Shown in pieces: positions 36,511 to 45,216 of a stretch of DNA of 62,869 nucleotides. This DNA is from Pseudomonadota bacterium (GTDB taxonomy: Bacteria > Pseudomonadota > Gammaproteobacteria > Pseudomonadales > Moraxellaceae), in assembly GCA_021851865.1 (NCBI GenBank), contig JAJZBU010000014.1, positions 1 to 62,869 of the forward strand. Reading direction: 5' to 3'. The translations under genes were made by a program, and so were the position numbers. The stretch's first letter is position 1; every line of letters starts with the position of its first letter. Below the pieces are notes generated by a model that made no database searches, had not been told where the DNA came from, and saw nothing but the letters and a program-made list of their open reading frames with translations.

Positions 36511-37473
36511 TTACTTGAGAGCCGACACGAAGATGTTGTTGGCACCCATCTTCACGTTGACCATCGCGACGTCACCGACCGAAGCCGTGCTCGCCGCATC
36601 ACCCATCTGGATGCCCTGGACATAGACCGAGCCGATGGTGCTGGCGCCGGTGCTGATCCACAGAGCACCGGTACCCGTACCAGCGGTGTTCTGACCTGCG
36701 CTACCCTGAGCGGCAGGATCCTTGGCAGCGATGGCGTTCATGGTGGCGGCGCTGACCGAACCGATGGACACGGTGCTGGCACCCATATCGCTCACGACAA
36801 TCTGCTTGGCGCCGAAGACGATCGAGCTGTCCAGCGGATTGTAGATCTGCAGGCCCTTGATGGTCACGCAAGCTCCCGTGCACCCGGCATTGTAGATGGT
36901 GATGCCATCAGCCGACAGCTGAGCACCCGCCACCTGATCGGTGAAGCCCTGGGTGATGGTCAGGTTGGCCGCAGGAATGGTCACCGAACCGAGGTTGATG
37001 CCGAACATGCCGGTGCCACCGGAAGGATCGGTATTAGCGGTCAAGCTGGCCTGGGTGCCATCCCACGTATTCAAGGACACGACCATCGGCGTGAAGGTCA
37101 GGCTGTTGGCGCTGATCGTCACACGCAGAGCAGCCTGCGCAGGCACGGCGGGCGTCTTGCTGGTAGCAGCCACGGCGGTGCTCGAACCCATGCTCAACTG
37201 GATGTCGGTGCTACCACCGGTGATGCCGACGTTCGACACCTGCAGGAAAGCGGCATTGGTGTAAGTCGTGGTCGGATCCTGCACCTTGCTGACGCCGGTT
37301 TCCGTGCCCCAACGCAAGTAGCCGACGCTGAGGTTGGTGTTCTGCAGATTGATATCGATACCGTCCTGACCGGTGGCGTTGGACATCGCCGTATCGGTCA
37401 TCGCCTGCATCGCGTAAGCGCCTTGAGCGGCCAGCATGGCTGCTGCCAGGCCCAGCATTTTGATCGTCTTCAT
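36511..37473 (-). CDS. FilA-like exported protein, third copy
   Basis: A 320-residue secreted protein with signal peptide MKTIKMLGLAAAMLAAQGAYA and the shared motif MQAMTDTAMSNATGQDGI (residues 22-39). The body is rich in Thr, Ser, Ala, Gly and Asn with recurring short strands (SVYVQGIQMGDA, VTIKGLQIYNP) and a cysteine pair GCTGAC near residue 200. It is nearly identical to the next gene upstream over most of its length, differing by small insertions, so the pair arose by recent tandem duplication. A ribosome site (GGGAG) precedes ATG by eight bases. Confidence 0.72.
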   Translation of the reverse strand: MKTIKMLGLAAAMLAAQGAYAMQAMTDTAMSNATGQDGIDINLQNTNLSVGYLRWGTETGVSKVQDPTTTYTNAAFLQVSNVGITGGSTDIQLSMGSSTAVAATSKTPAVPAQAALRVTISANSLTFTPMVVSLNTWDGTQASLTANTDPSGGTGMFGINLGSVTIPAANLTITQGFTDQVAGAQLSADGITIYNAGCTGACVTIKGLQIYNPLDSSIVFGAKQIVVSDMGASTVSIGSVSAATMNAIAAKDPAAQGSAGQNTAGTGTGALWISTGASTIGSVYVQGIQMGDAASTASVGDVAMVNVKMGANNIFVSALK

Positions 37474-37619
37474 GCGAAAATCTCCCTGAGATTTATTATT
37501 TGTATTAATCCACCCCCAACCCTGGGGGTTTTGTTATTCGCTCTAGATGAAACCCAGAGCGTTCACCCTCACAGCAGCGTTCTGATCATCCGAGAACGAT
37601 CAGGACGCGATCATGAGAC

Positions 37620-38582
37620 TTACTTGAGAGCCGACACAAAAATGTTGTTAGCACCCAGCTTGACGTTGACCAGCGCCAAGTCGCCGACCGAAGCCGTGCT
37701 CGTCGCATCGCCCATCTGGATACCCTGAACGGCCACCGAACCGATGGTGCTGGCGCTGGTGCTGATCCACAGGGCACCGGTACCACCGGTCGCCATCTGA
37801 GTCGCGCTACCAGCAGCATAGGGGTCACCCGGGACGGCCGGCGTGGCGGTCGGGTTGCCCGCAACCAGCGCTTGCATGGTCGCCGCATTGACCGAACCGA
37901 TGGACACGTCGCTGGCACCCATGTTGCTCACGACGATGCTCTTGGCACCGAAGACGATGGACTTGTCGAGCGGGTTGAAGATCTGCAGACCGGTGATGGT
38001 CACGCAAGCTCCCGTACACCCGGCGTTGTGGATGCTGATGCCATCAGCCGACAGCTGCGCACCCGCCACGTGGTCGGTGAAACCCTGGGTGATGGTCAGG
38101 TTGGCCGCAGGAATGCTCACCGAACCGAGGTTGATGCCGAACATGCCCGTACCGCCCGAAGGATCGGTATTGGCGGTCAAGCTGGCCTGGGTACCATCCC
38201 AAGCGTTCAGCGACACGATCATCGGGGTGAAGGTCAGGCTGTTGGCGCTGATCGTCACGCGCAGGGCCGCTTGCGACGGCGAAGTCGCGCTCGAACCCAT
38301 GCTCAGCTGGATGTCCGTGCTGCCACCGGTGATGCCGACGTTCGACACCTGCAGGAAAGCGGCATTGGTGTATGTCGTGGTCGGGTCTTGCACCTTGCTG
38401 ACACCGGTTTCCGTGCCCCAACGCAAGTATCCGACGCTGAGATTGGTGTTTTGCAGGTTGATATCGATACCGTCCTGACCGGTGGCATTGGACATCGCCG
38501 TGTCGGTCATGGCCTGCATCGCGTAGGCGCCTTGGGCTGCCACCATGGCGGCAGCGAGGGCCAGAAGCTTCATGCCTTTCAT
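37620..38582 (-). CDS. FilA-like exported protein, fourth copy
   Basis: A 320-residue near-duplicate of the preceding entry: signal peptide MKGMKLLALAAAMVAAQGAYA, motif MQAMTDTAMSNATGQDGI, cysteine pair GCTGAC, and the same C terminus ANNIFVSALK. Differences concentrate in two short indels, one after LSMGSS and one after MQALVAG. The start was set by GGGAG nine bases upstream of ATG at 38582; the longer open frame upstream is not signal-like. It faces pabB across 168 bases. Equal length of the two copies despite compensating indels suggests selection on total size. Confidence 0.72.
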   Translation of the reverse strand: MKGMKLLALAAAMVAAQGAYAMQAMTDTAMSNATGQDGIDINLQNTNLSVGYLRWGTETGVSKVQDPTTTYTNAAFLQVSNVGITGGSTDIQLSMGSSATSPSQAALRVTISANSLTFTPMIVSLNAWDGTQASLTANTDPSGGTGMFGINLGSVSIPAANLTITQGFTDHVAGAQLSADGISIHNAGCTGACVTITGLQIFNPLDKSIVFGAKSIVVSNMGASDVSIGSVNAATMQALVAGNPTATPAVPGDPYAAGSATQMATGGTGALWISTSASTIGSVAVQGIQMGDATSTASVGDLALVNVKLGANNIFVSALK

Positions 38583-38750
38583 TCTTGTCGTCTCCCTGGG
38601 TATTATTTTTCTAGGCCGTAATTTTTTGTAACGGCGAGGTGACAATAGTGCATTTGCTCGAAAAATCCAAGTACCGCTCATCGGCTTCAAAAAAATTTAT
38701 TCGGTCGCACATTCCGGCTATGCTCTCGCTTTGCAAGGCAAGGCCATGGC

Positions 38751-40034
38751 ATGACCCCTCTCTTCCTCGCCCATCACGACCAGGCCCAAGCCCTGATCGC
38801 TGACCTCCTGTCGCAGGCGGATGCCGTCTGGCTCGACCTCGACCTCACTCCGCCGCGCAGCCTGCTGGCGGCCGGAGCCAGCCGTGAATACAGCGCCACC
38901 GGACCACTGCCGCATGTAGAGTGGCAGCGCTGGAAACCTGCGCCGGCAACGACGGACTTGATCTGCGGCTACCTCGCCTATGAAGCGCGCGACGCCGATC
39001 TCGGCCATGAAGACCGCCCCGGCCCGCCCCTGCCACGGGCGCTGCTGCGTCATTACCCCTGGTATCTGCTGCTCGAGGCGGAAGATGTTTTCTGGGTCGG
39101 CGACCCTAGCACCGCCGCCAGCGCCCTGCAGTGGTGCCGGGCGCGTTTGGCGGCACCTGCGTCAACGCCGTCGAACTTCACGCTGACCCGTCCCTTCCAC
39201 GACACGAGCCGCGTCGATGACTACGCCGAGCGCTTCCAACGCATTCAAGCCTATTTGCTCGCCGGCGACGCCTACCAAGTCAATTTGTGCCGACTGTGGC
39301 GTAGCGCTTACCGCGGCGACCCGGTGACGGTTTATCAACGCCTCCGTCAATTGAGTCCGAGCGCGCATGGCGGATTTCTGCGCATCGCCGGACACAGCCT
39401 GCTCTGCCGCTCACCCGAACGTTTCCTGCGCATCCGCGGCGACCGCGTGCTCACCAGCCCGATCAAAGGCACCCTGCCACGTCAGGGTGACGACGACGAA
39501 CAGCGCGCACGACTCGCGCACTGCGAGAAAAATCGCAGCGAAAATCTGATGATCGTCGATCTGATGCGCCACGACCTGGGACGCTACGCCCGCCCCGGCA
39601 GCGTCCACGTCGAGCCGCTGTTCGCCGTTCGCAGCACTGCACAAGTGCATCATCTGGTCAGCGACATCCACGCCGAAATAGCCAGCGGCGTCGATCCTTG
39701 GGAAGTCTTGATCGGCTGCTTTCCGGGAGGATCGATCACCGGCGCCCCCAAGCTCCGCGCCCGCCAGATCATCCGCGAGCTCGAACCCTGGCAGCGCAGC
39801 GTCTACTGCGGCAGCATTTTCTATAGCCTGAATGGCCAGATTGAGGCGAACATCGCCATTCGCACGCTGATCGCCGACCGTGCTGGCGATCTTTGGGCTT
39901 ATGCCGGCGGTGGCATCACCGCCGCTTCACAGCAGGAAGATGAATATCGCGAGTGCGAACACAAAATTGGCGCTTTTCTTCGCACCATCGAAGCTGAGTT
40001 CCTGGCGAGTCCTCAGGACGACATGAAGGATTGA
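38751..40034 (+). CDS. pabB: Aminodeoxychorismate synthase component I
   Basis: A 427-residue chorismate-binding enzyme of folate synthesis, which makes 4-amino-4-deoxychorismate with ammonia from PabA. The PabB-type lysine is present in LTSPIKGTLPRQG (TrpE has alanine in this place), followed by EKNRSENLMIVDLMRHDLGR, FPGGSITGAPKLRA and YAGGGITAASQ. Length is slightly under E. coli PabB (453). Its end overlaps the convergent thrH end by 22 bases. Cytosolic. Confidence 0.92.
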   Translation: MTPLFLAHHDQAQALIADLLSQADAVWLDLDLTPPRSLLAAGASREYSATGPLPHVEWQRWKPAPATTDLICGYLAYEARDADLGHEDRPGPPLPRALLRHYPWYLLLEAEDVFWVGDPSTAASALQWCRARLAAPASTPSNFTLTRPFHDTSRVDDYAERFQRIQAYLLAGDAYQVNLCRLWRSAYRGDPVTVYQRLRQLSPSAHGGFLRIAGHSLLCRSPERFLRIRGDRVLTSPIKGTLPRQGDDDEQRARLAHCEKNRSENLMIVDLMRHDLGRYARPGSVHVEPLFAVRSTAQVHHLVSDIHAEIASGVDPWEVLIGCFPGGSITGAPKLRARQIIRELEPWQRSVYCGSIFYSLNGQIEANIAIRTLIADRAGDLWAYAGGGITAASQQEDEYRECEHKIGAFLRTIEAEFLASPQDDMKD

Positions 40035-40618
40035 ATCTGCGCCTGCAGCTCGGCGTAGCTATGCGTCACCGCAAACTGCGGAAACTCTGCCACGACCTGC
40101 GCCGGCGCATCAAAGAAGATCCCCTTGTCCGCTTCTTGCAGCATGCCCGTATCATTGTAGGAATCGCCGGCGGCGACGACCTTGAAGTTGAGCTCGTGCA
40201 GGCGTTTCACCGCAGCGCGCTTCTGATCCGGCTGGCGCAGGACGTAATCGGTGATCTCACCGTCGGCCGCCACTTCGAGGCGATGGCAAAACAGGGTCGG
40301 CCACCCCAGCTGGCGCATGAGCGGATGGGCGAATTCATAAAAGGTGTCGGATAGGATGATGAGCTGATAGTGTTCACGCACCCAGGCGAGAAACTCAGCA
40401 GCGCCCGGCAAAGGCCCCATGGCGGCGATGACCTGCTGGATGTCCGGCAAGCCGAGACCATGACGCTTGAGCAGAGCCAGACGCTGACGCATCAGGACGT
40501 CATAGTCGGGAATGTCGCGCGTCGTCGCCCGCAACTCGGGCACACCGACGCGATCAGCGACATTGATCCAGATTTCAGGCACGAGGACGCCCTCGAGATC
40601 CAGACACACGATATCCAT
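40013..40618 (-). CDS. thrH: Phosphoserine phosphatase / homoserine phosphotransferase ThrH
   Basis: A 201-residue HAD-superfamily enzyme. Motif I is in MDIVCLDLEGVLVPEIW (nucleophile Asp7), motif II in LIILSDTFYEF, and motif IV in VVAAGDSYNDTGML. ThrH moves phosphate from phosphoserine to homoserine and can act as a serine-pathway phosphatase. The start MDIVCLDLEG was chosen because the 31 upstream codons lack family similarity. It is divergent from cysH across 141 bases. Confidence 0.9.
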   Translation of the reverse strand: MDIVCLDLEGVLVPEIWINVADRVGVPELRATTRDIPDYDVLMRQRLALLKRHGLGLPDIQQVIAAMGPLPGAAEFLAWVREHYQLIILSDTFYEFAHPLMRQLGWPTLFCHRLEVAADGEITDYVLRQPDQKRAAVKRLHELNFKVVAAGDSYNDTGMLQEADKGIFFDAPAQVVAEFPQFAVTHSYAELQAQIQSFMSS

Positions 40619-40759
40619 GCAGCCTCCATCCACGATCGAGATTTCGGCGCCACTGTAGCGATCCGTCTGCGGAAAGGCAATCCTGCGCGTCTGCGCTTCT
40701 GTCTTGAACACCTGCGTCTGCGCTAGAATGGACCTTCACTTGAGTCCGGAGTCCCCCTC

Positions 40760-41491
40760 ATGCCTGCTTTCGACCTGACCCATTGGGCCGCCAGTCTCAA
40801 GGGGCAACGCCCCCAGGACATCATCAAGACCGCCCTCAGCCATTTTCCGGGCGCGGCGCTGTCTTTCAGCGGCGCCGAGGATGTCGTGCTGATCGACATG
40901 GCGCGCAAGACCGGCCTGCCCTTTCGCACCTTCACCCTCGACACCGGCCGCCTGCACGCCGAGACCTATCGCTTTCTCGAACGCGTGCGCGAACACTTCG
41001 CCATCGACATCGAATTCTGCTTCGCGCAGCCGGAAGCGCTCGCGGAGCTGACCCGCAGCAAAGGACTTTTCAGCTTCTATCGTGAAGGTCACAGCGAATG
41101 TTGCAGCATCCGCAAGGTCGAGCCCCTGCGCCGACATCTCGCCGGCTTTTCCGCCTGGATCACCGGTCAGCGCCGAGATCAGAGCCCGGGCACGCGCGCC
41201 GACATCGTCGAAGTGCACCAGGACACCAGCATGGGTGACGACAGCCATCCCCTGATCAAATTCAATCCTCTCGCCGGCTGGAGTTCCGAGGACGTGTGGA
41301 ACTATCTGCGCGCCTTCGAGCTCCCCTACAACGAACTGCACGAACGTGGCTTCGTCTCGATCGGCTGTGAGCCCTGCACCCGCCCCACCCTGCCCGGGCA
41401 GCATGAGCGCGAAGGGCGCTGGTGGTGGGAAGATGCGACGAAGAAAGAATGCGGCCTGCACCTTGGCAATCTGACTCCGCCCGCGCCTTGA
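40760..41491 (+). CDS. cysH: Assimilatory adenylyl-sulfate (APS) reductase
   Basis: A 243-residue enzyme that reduces activated sulfate to sulfite. The PP-loop-like [12 protein letters not shown] is near residue 35. Four cysteines for a [4Fe-4S] cluster are visible (ECC at 113-115, GCEPC at 202-206), with the catalytic cysteine in KKECGLH at residue 231. The cluster cysteines mark it as the APS-using type found in Pseudomonas rather than the E. coli PAPS type. Its stop is nine bases from the end of the convergent gsp operon. Confidence 0.93.
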   Translation: MPAFDLTHWAASLKGQRPQDIIKTALSHFPGAALSFSGAEDVVLIDMARKTGLPFRTFTLDTGRLHAETYRFLERVREHFAIDIEFCFAQPEALAELTRSKGLFSFYREGHSECCSIRKVEPLRRHLAGFSAWITGQRRDQSPGTRADIVEVHQDTSMGDDSHPLIKFNPLAGWSSEDVWNYLRAFELPYNELHERGFVSIGCEPCTRPTLPGQHEREGRWWWEDATKKECGLHLGNLTPPAP

Positions 41492-41500
41492 GACGAACGC

Positions 41501-42007
41501 TCAGGCGGCATGCTCGATGCTGAGCTCGGCGTCGACCATGCCCGGGGTGTCCTGGATGGAGTGGATATCGAGATGACTGATGCTCAACCCCATCGCCTGC
41601 AGACGACGCAAAAGAGCGACCATGGTATCAAAGGCCACGCCCTTGTAGACGATGACCTGTAATCCCGCCTGATGACTTTCGCTGGCGGGCGCCGGCATAC
41701 CGACGGCGGCGGCGGCCTGGGTGAGAAGTTGATCAAATGGCTGCGCCAGGGCCTGCTCCTGAGCTGCCACTCGCGCCAGTTCAAGCCGATGTTCCTGCAG
41801 CAGCTGCGCCGCCTGCAGATTCTGGGTATAAGCTCGATCGACGCGCTGGCGCCAATGCAAACTAGGCAGGACAGCAACCTCGATCAGCACGCCAAGCGTC
41901 AAGATCACCGCCAAAAACTGCACCGCCTGCTGCTCTCGCCGCTGCAAGCTGGCGTAATAGCGCTGACCTTCCGCCCACAGTTCGTGCACGCTTTCACCCT
42001 CCCTCAA
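41501..42007 (-). CDS. gspM: Type II secretion protein M
   Basis: A 168-residue inner-membrane protein with a single helix at about residues 28-48 (VQFLAVILTLGVLIEVAVL), a coiled region, and a ferredoxin-like periplasmic domain (VAFDTMVALLRRLQAMG, SISHLDIHSI). It binds GspL in the inner-membrane platform. Overlaps gspL by four bases and ends the operon; no gspN follows. Confidence 0.85.
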   Translation of the reverse strand: MREGESVHELWAEGQRYYASLQRREQQAVQFLAVILTLGVLIEVAVLPSLHWRQRVDRAYTQNLQAAQLLQEHRLELARVAAQEQALAQPFDQLLTQAAAAVGMPAPASESHQAGLQVIVYKGVAFDTMVALLRRLQAMGLSISHLDIHSIQDTPGMVDAELSIEHAA

Positions 42008-43158
42008 TCATGAAACTGCAAGCTGACCACACCATGCGCATCTGCCGCCGACATGCGCACACTGAATCCCGCCTGCTGCAGACTCTGGCGCAGGCGCGCC
42101 TGATGGGGAGCGTCGACGACGAGATCGACATCGAAGCCGGAACGGGCATCATAGCTGATCTTCAGTGGGGCGGGCAGCGCCAGCTCATGCAGGGCACGCG
42201 CCAAGGACTGCATGCCTTTGAGGACATTCGCGCCGCTGCCCTGCACTTCATTGAGATGCCCCTGAATCTGCAAAGCCAGATTGACGATGCGCGTATCTCC
42301 CGGGAACAAGGTTTGATACGTCGCCACATTGGCGCGCGCCAGGCTTTGTGAAAGCGCCTGCTCATGCAAGGTGGCCGAAAAGAAATCGAGAGCCAACACC
42401 AGGATGGCGACGAGATACAGGGCCGCCACCTGCCACCAGCGCCGATCAATGCGCGACGATACCCGCTGCGGCTTGAAGTCGCCTTGCAGAAAATTCATGG
42501 CAGCTGGCAGGTCAGGCGCGGCGGCGAGAAGGTCGGGCCAAGTTTGCCCGGCTTCCGCCGTATCGGCATCCGCGAGAGCGCCTCGGCGTTGCCAGCTCAT
42601 CGTCGAATCCAGACTCACCTGCTCTTGCACCCAAGGCAAATGTTCGTGCGCGCAGGCGTAGCCGAGCTGCGCCGAACAAGCCAGTAGCGCCTGCTCCTGG
42701 TCCGCCCAAACGACGCCCGTCTCGGCCGATGCTCCCAACACGAGGGCATCGGCGTGCACCCGCCCGACCTGGATCGCACACGCCGCCAGCGCTTCCAGCC
42801 AGGAACTCAGCCGCTCGCGCTCCACCGCCATCAAGGGAACACGCTTGCGCCGACCATCCCATTGACCGAGGATGATCTGCAGATCATCGAGATCACAGCT
42901 GACTTGGTCTTCAATGAGAAAGCGCAGTCCTTCACGCCCCTGGCGCAGCTGACGCGGCTCGACATCGAGTTCGCTGACGAAGAGATCGCGCGTGCGCAAA
43001 AGCAGTTGTACCGGCCGTGACGACCAGGTCTCTGCCAACTCGTGCAGCTGCGCCAGCGTCAGGTCGAGGCGCTGCTGCCAGCCCTCGGCGTCAGCGTACC
43101 AGGCATCCCATCGTTCAGGGCCCGCCGAAGCTGGTCGCAGGTATACCACCGCCGCCAT
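42004..43158 (-). CDS. gspL: Type II secretion protein L
   Basis: A 384-residue bitopic protein. The cytoplasmic actin-like domain (about 1-230) has LRFLIEDQVSCDLDDLQIILG and binds GspE; a membrane helix (WWQVAALYLVAILVLALDFFSA) near residue 250 leads to a periplasmic ferredoxin-like domain ending AHGVVSLQFHD. Length fits the family. The start at 43158 lies 44 bases inside gspK; a later start is possible. Confidence 0.86.
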   Translation of the reverse strand: MAAVVYLRPASAGPERWDAWYADAEGWQQRLDLTLAQLHELAETWSSRPVQLLLRTRDLFVSELDVEPRQLRQGREGLRFLIEDQVSCDLDDLQIILGQWDGRRKRVPLMAVERERLSSWLEALAACAIQVGRVHADALVLGASAETGVVWADQEQALLACSAQLGYACAHEHLPWVQEQVSLDSTMSWQRRGALADADTAEAGQTWPDLLAAAPDLPAAMNFLQGDFKPQRVSSRIDRRWWQVAALYLVAILVLALDFFSATLHEQALSQSLARANVATYQTLFPGDTRIVNLALQIQGHLNEVQGSGANVLKGMQSLARALHELALPAPLKISYDARSGFDVDLVVDAPHQARLRQSLQQAGFSVRMSAADAHGVVSLQFHD

Positions 43159-44188
43159 TGTTCAGATCTCCTCCTGAGAGCCCGCCATTATGACTGGCCG
43201 CAGCCGGATTGGCCATGCCATCGGCCTGGGGCAGCACCAGTTCCCGTCGCAAAACCTGCAGGTCCGTGCTCGACTGCCGCCGAATCAGGGAGCGCATGGC
43301 GCGCACCTGACCATCGATGACAGCGCGCGCACTGACCCGAAAATACTGTGTGTTGACGGAGAGTAGATTACCTTGCTGGAGAGCGGTCTTGTCATTCATG
43401 CTGACACCATTCAACAAGGGGCTACTGAAAAAGGTATCGATATTGTTGAACCCCTGTGGCGCCCCCGAACGCAGAACGCCTTGCGCCTGCATCGGCGAGA
43501 ACCCGACGAACAGGGCCGCCATCACCTCCGGCTTGAGCGTATTGACGTTCATCGGCGTGCCACTCGGCAGAGCACAGAGCAAGGGTTCGAGCAATTGATA
43601 GGCGTTGGCATCGACGCCACGCACCAGCATCAGCTCGGAGACAGCGGCGAAATTGCGATTGGCGGCGCGATACGGCGGATCGAGTCGCATATACCAGTCC
43701 GATTCGGCACCACCGCTGCCTGTCGGAGTATTGTCGGTGTCCAGCCAGTCGACGACGGCTGAGGCGATATTGGGATCGAGATGCTCCTCCGTCAGCAAGC
43801 GCTGAAAGACCGCCAGCGCCGCCTGGTTGACCGCTCCTCCGCTGTAGATGTCATTGAGATTGAAGCGCCCCTGTTCGTCCTCGATGTGCGCCGACACCGA
43901 GCCGCCATCGACGGGGAAAGGCGGCCAAGCCTGCGCCCAGATCTCATAGGGCGTATCGACATTGCCCATCGCCGAGGCCGCATCATTGCGGGCATCCTGG
44001 GCCAGCACTTCCATGGCGAAAGATTCGGCGGCAAGATCGTACTGCAACGACTGCTGCCCATCGAGCAGACTCATGGTGCGGGCGATGGCGCGTTGTTGCA
44101 TGAGCAACATGGCGGTACACAAGGTGGTGGCGATGGCGACGATGAGCAGCACGCTGATCAAGGCCACGCCTTTTTCTCTAAGGGCCAC
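43115..44188 (-). CDS. gspK: Type II secretion minor pseudopilin K
   Basis: A 357-residue pseudopilin that caps the pseudopilus tip. The N terminus reads LREKG|VALISVLLIVAIATTL: the prepilin cleavage site is followed by a hydrophobic helix, and position +5 is serine, as usual for GspK which lacks the conserved glutamate. A large domain follows (FNLNDIYSGGAVNQ, VVDWLDTDNTP, NVNTLKPEVMAALF). A GTG start at 44188 is chosen, overlapping gspJ by 11 bases. The glycine/asparagine-rich tail (GGDLNNGGGG) overlaps gspL by 44 bases and is unusual. Confidence 0.86.
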   Translation of the reverse strand: MALREKGVALISVLLIVAIATTLCTAMLLMQQRAIARTMSLLDGQQSLQYDLAAESFAMEVLAQDARNDAASAMGNVDTPYEIWAQAWPPFPVDGGSVSAHIEDEQGRFNLNDIYSGGAVNQAALAVFQRLLTEEHLDPNIASAVVDWLDTDNTPTGSGGAESDWYMRLDPPYRAANRNFAAVSELMLVRGVDANAYQLLEPLLCALPSGTPMNVNTLKPEVMAALFVGFSPMQAQGVLRSGAPQGFNNIDTFFSSPLLNGVSMNDKTALQQGNLLSVNTQYFRVSARAVIDGQVRAMRSLIRRQSSTDLQVLRRELVLPQADGMANPAAASHNGGLSGGDLNNGGGGIPATSFGGP

Positions 44189-44822
44189 TATCCACCCCCG
44201 GCGGCACCACGTAGAGACACCGCAAATGGCCAAAATCGACGCTATCGAACTGCACTTCCAGCGCAATCGGCAGGGGCTGCTGCGCGACATCCTTCTGCGC
44301 GTCGACCGGTTCCGGCCAAATCTGCTGCCATTGTCCGGCGCTGTCGAGATAGCGCAATTGCCAATGGCTGACGCCCTTGAGCACGACGATGTCGTCGGGC
44401 TTGGCGCCAGGGGCCCGATCGAGCTGTGTCCAGCTCAGGCGATGCAGGTCGCCGGACGTGACCTGATAGTGCACGCGCACCAGCTCACTGCGCACCTCGC
44501 CCATGGGGTTGAGCCAGCCACCGCGGGTGAACTCGATGTCGGCGCGTCCCTCGGAATCGACCTCGCCCATCCAGGCCGGCATCGGTCCGCCGAACTCGTC
44601 GGTGATCGGACGTTTGACCACCTGCAGGACGTCGGCATCGAGAATCTGCAGACAGCGTTGCAGATCATCCAGCTTGCGCAGGCGCGCCTGCGTCTGATCC
44701 CGGGCGTGGATCAAGGTCGTCAGCATCTGCCAGGACAACAAGGCCAACAAGGCCATGATGGCTACCGACACCATCAATTCGATCAGGGTAAAACCGCGGT
44801 CAGTACGATCAGTAGATGACAT
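44178..44822 (-). CDS. gspJ: Type II secretion minor pseudopilin J
   Basis: A 214-residue pseudopilin with cleavage motif DRG|FTLIELMVSVAIMALLALLSWQML at its N terminus, including Glu at +5. The globular part has LDADVLQVVKRPITDEFGG and WQLRYLDSAGQWQ, typical of GspJ. The start MSSTDRTDRG overlaps the gspI end by 14 bases. Part of the tip complex with I, H and K. Confidence 0.88.
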   Translation of the reverse strand: MSSTDRTDRGFTLIELMVSVAIMALLALLSWQMLTTLIHARDQTQARLRKLDDLQRCLQILDADVLQVVKRPITDEFGGPMPAWMGEVDSEGRADIEFTRGGWLNPMGEVRSELVRVHYQVTSGDLHRLSWTQLDRAPGAKPDDIVVLKGVSHWQLRYLDSAGQWQQIWPEPVDAQKDVAQQPLPIALEVQFDSVDFGHLRCLYVVPPGVDSGP

Positions 44823-45216
44823 GGCCCTGCCCTTGCGGCAAGAGATGGACATAGCCGACCAAGGTATAGAGGGGCTGCAAGGTGGCAAAAAGATCCACCC
44901 GCGGACCGACCTGGACATCGACACGGCGCACCGATGGCGCCGGCGTCGGCGCAAAGACCAGATGGACGGCCCAGTGCTGCCCCCCGAGATCGACCTGATC
45001 GTCACGTCCACCGTTGTCGGGTATCATGCCCTGCAGCTGCAGCTGCACCAGTTCGTTGTTGGCGACGATGGCCGCCAAGGTGCGATCTTGCAGACTCGCT
45101 ATCTGTGACAATTGCCGTTGCGCGGTCACGAGCAGTCCCATGGCAGCGATGCTGGCGATGGCCAGGGCGACCAGCACTTCGAGCAGGGTGAACCCCTCAG
45201 GAGGTGGCCGGCGCAT
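44809..45216 (-). CDS. gspI: Type II secretion minor pseudopilin I
   Basis: A 135-residue pseudopilin with PEG|FTLLEVLVALAIASIAAMGLL near the N terminus and the GspI-like RTLAAIVANNELVQLQLQG. Start MRRPPPEG at 45216, overlapping gspH by 20 bases. It initiates the pseudopilus tip with GspJ and GspK. Confidence 0.88.
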   Translation of the reverse strand: MRRPPPEGFTLLEVLVALAIASIAAMGLLVTAQRQLSQIASLQDRTLAAIVANNELVQLQLQGMIPDNGGRDDQVDLGGQHWAVHLVFAPTPAPSVRRVDVQVGPRVDLFATLQPLYTLVGYVHLLPQGQGHVIY

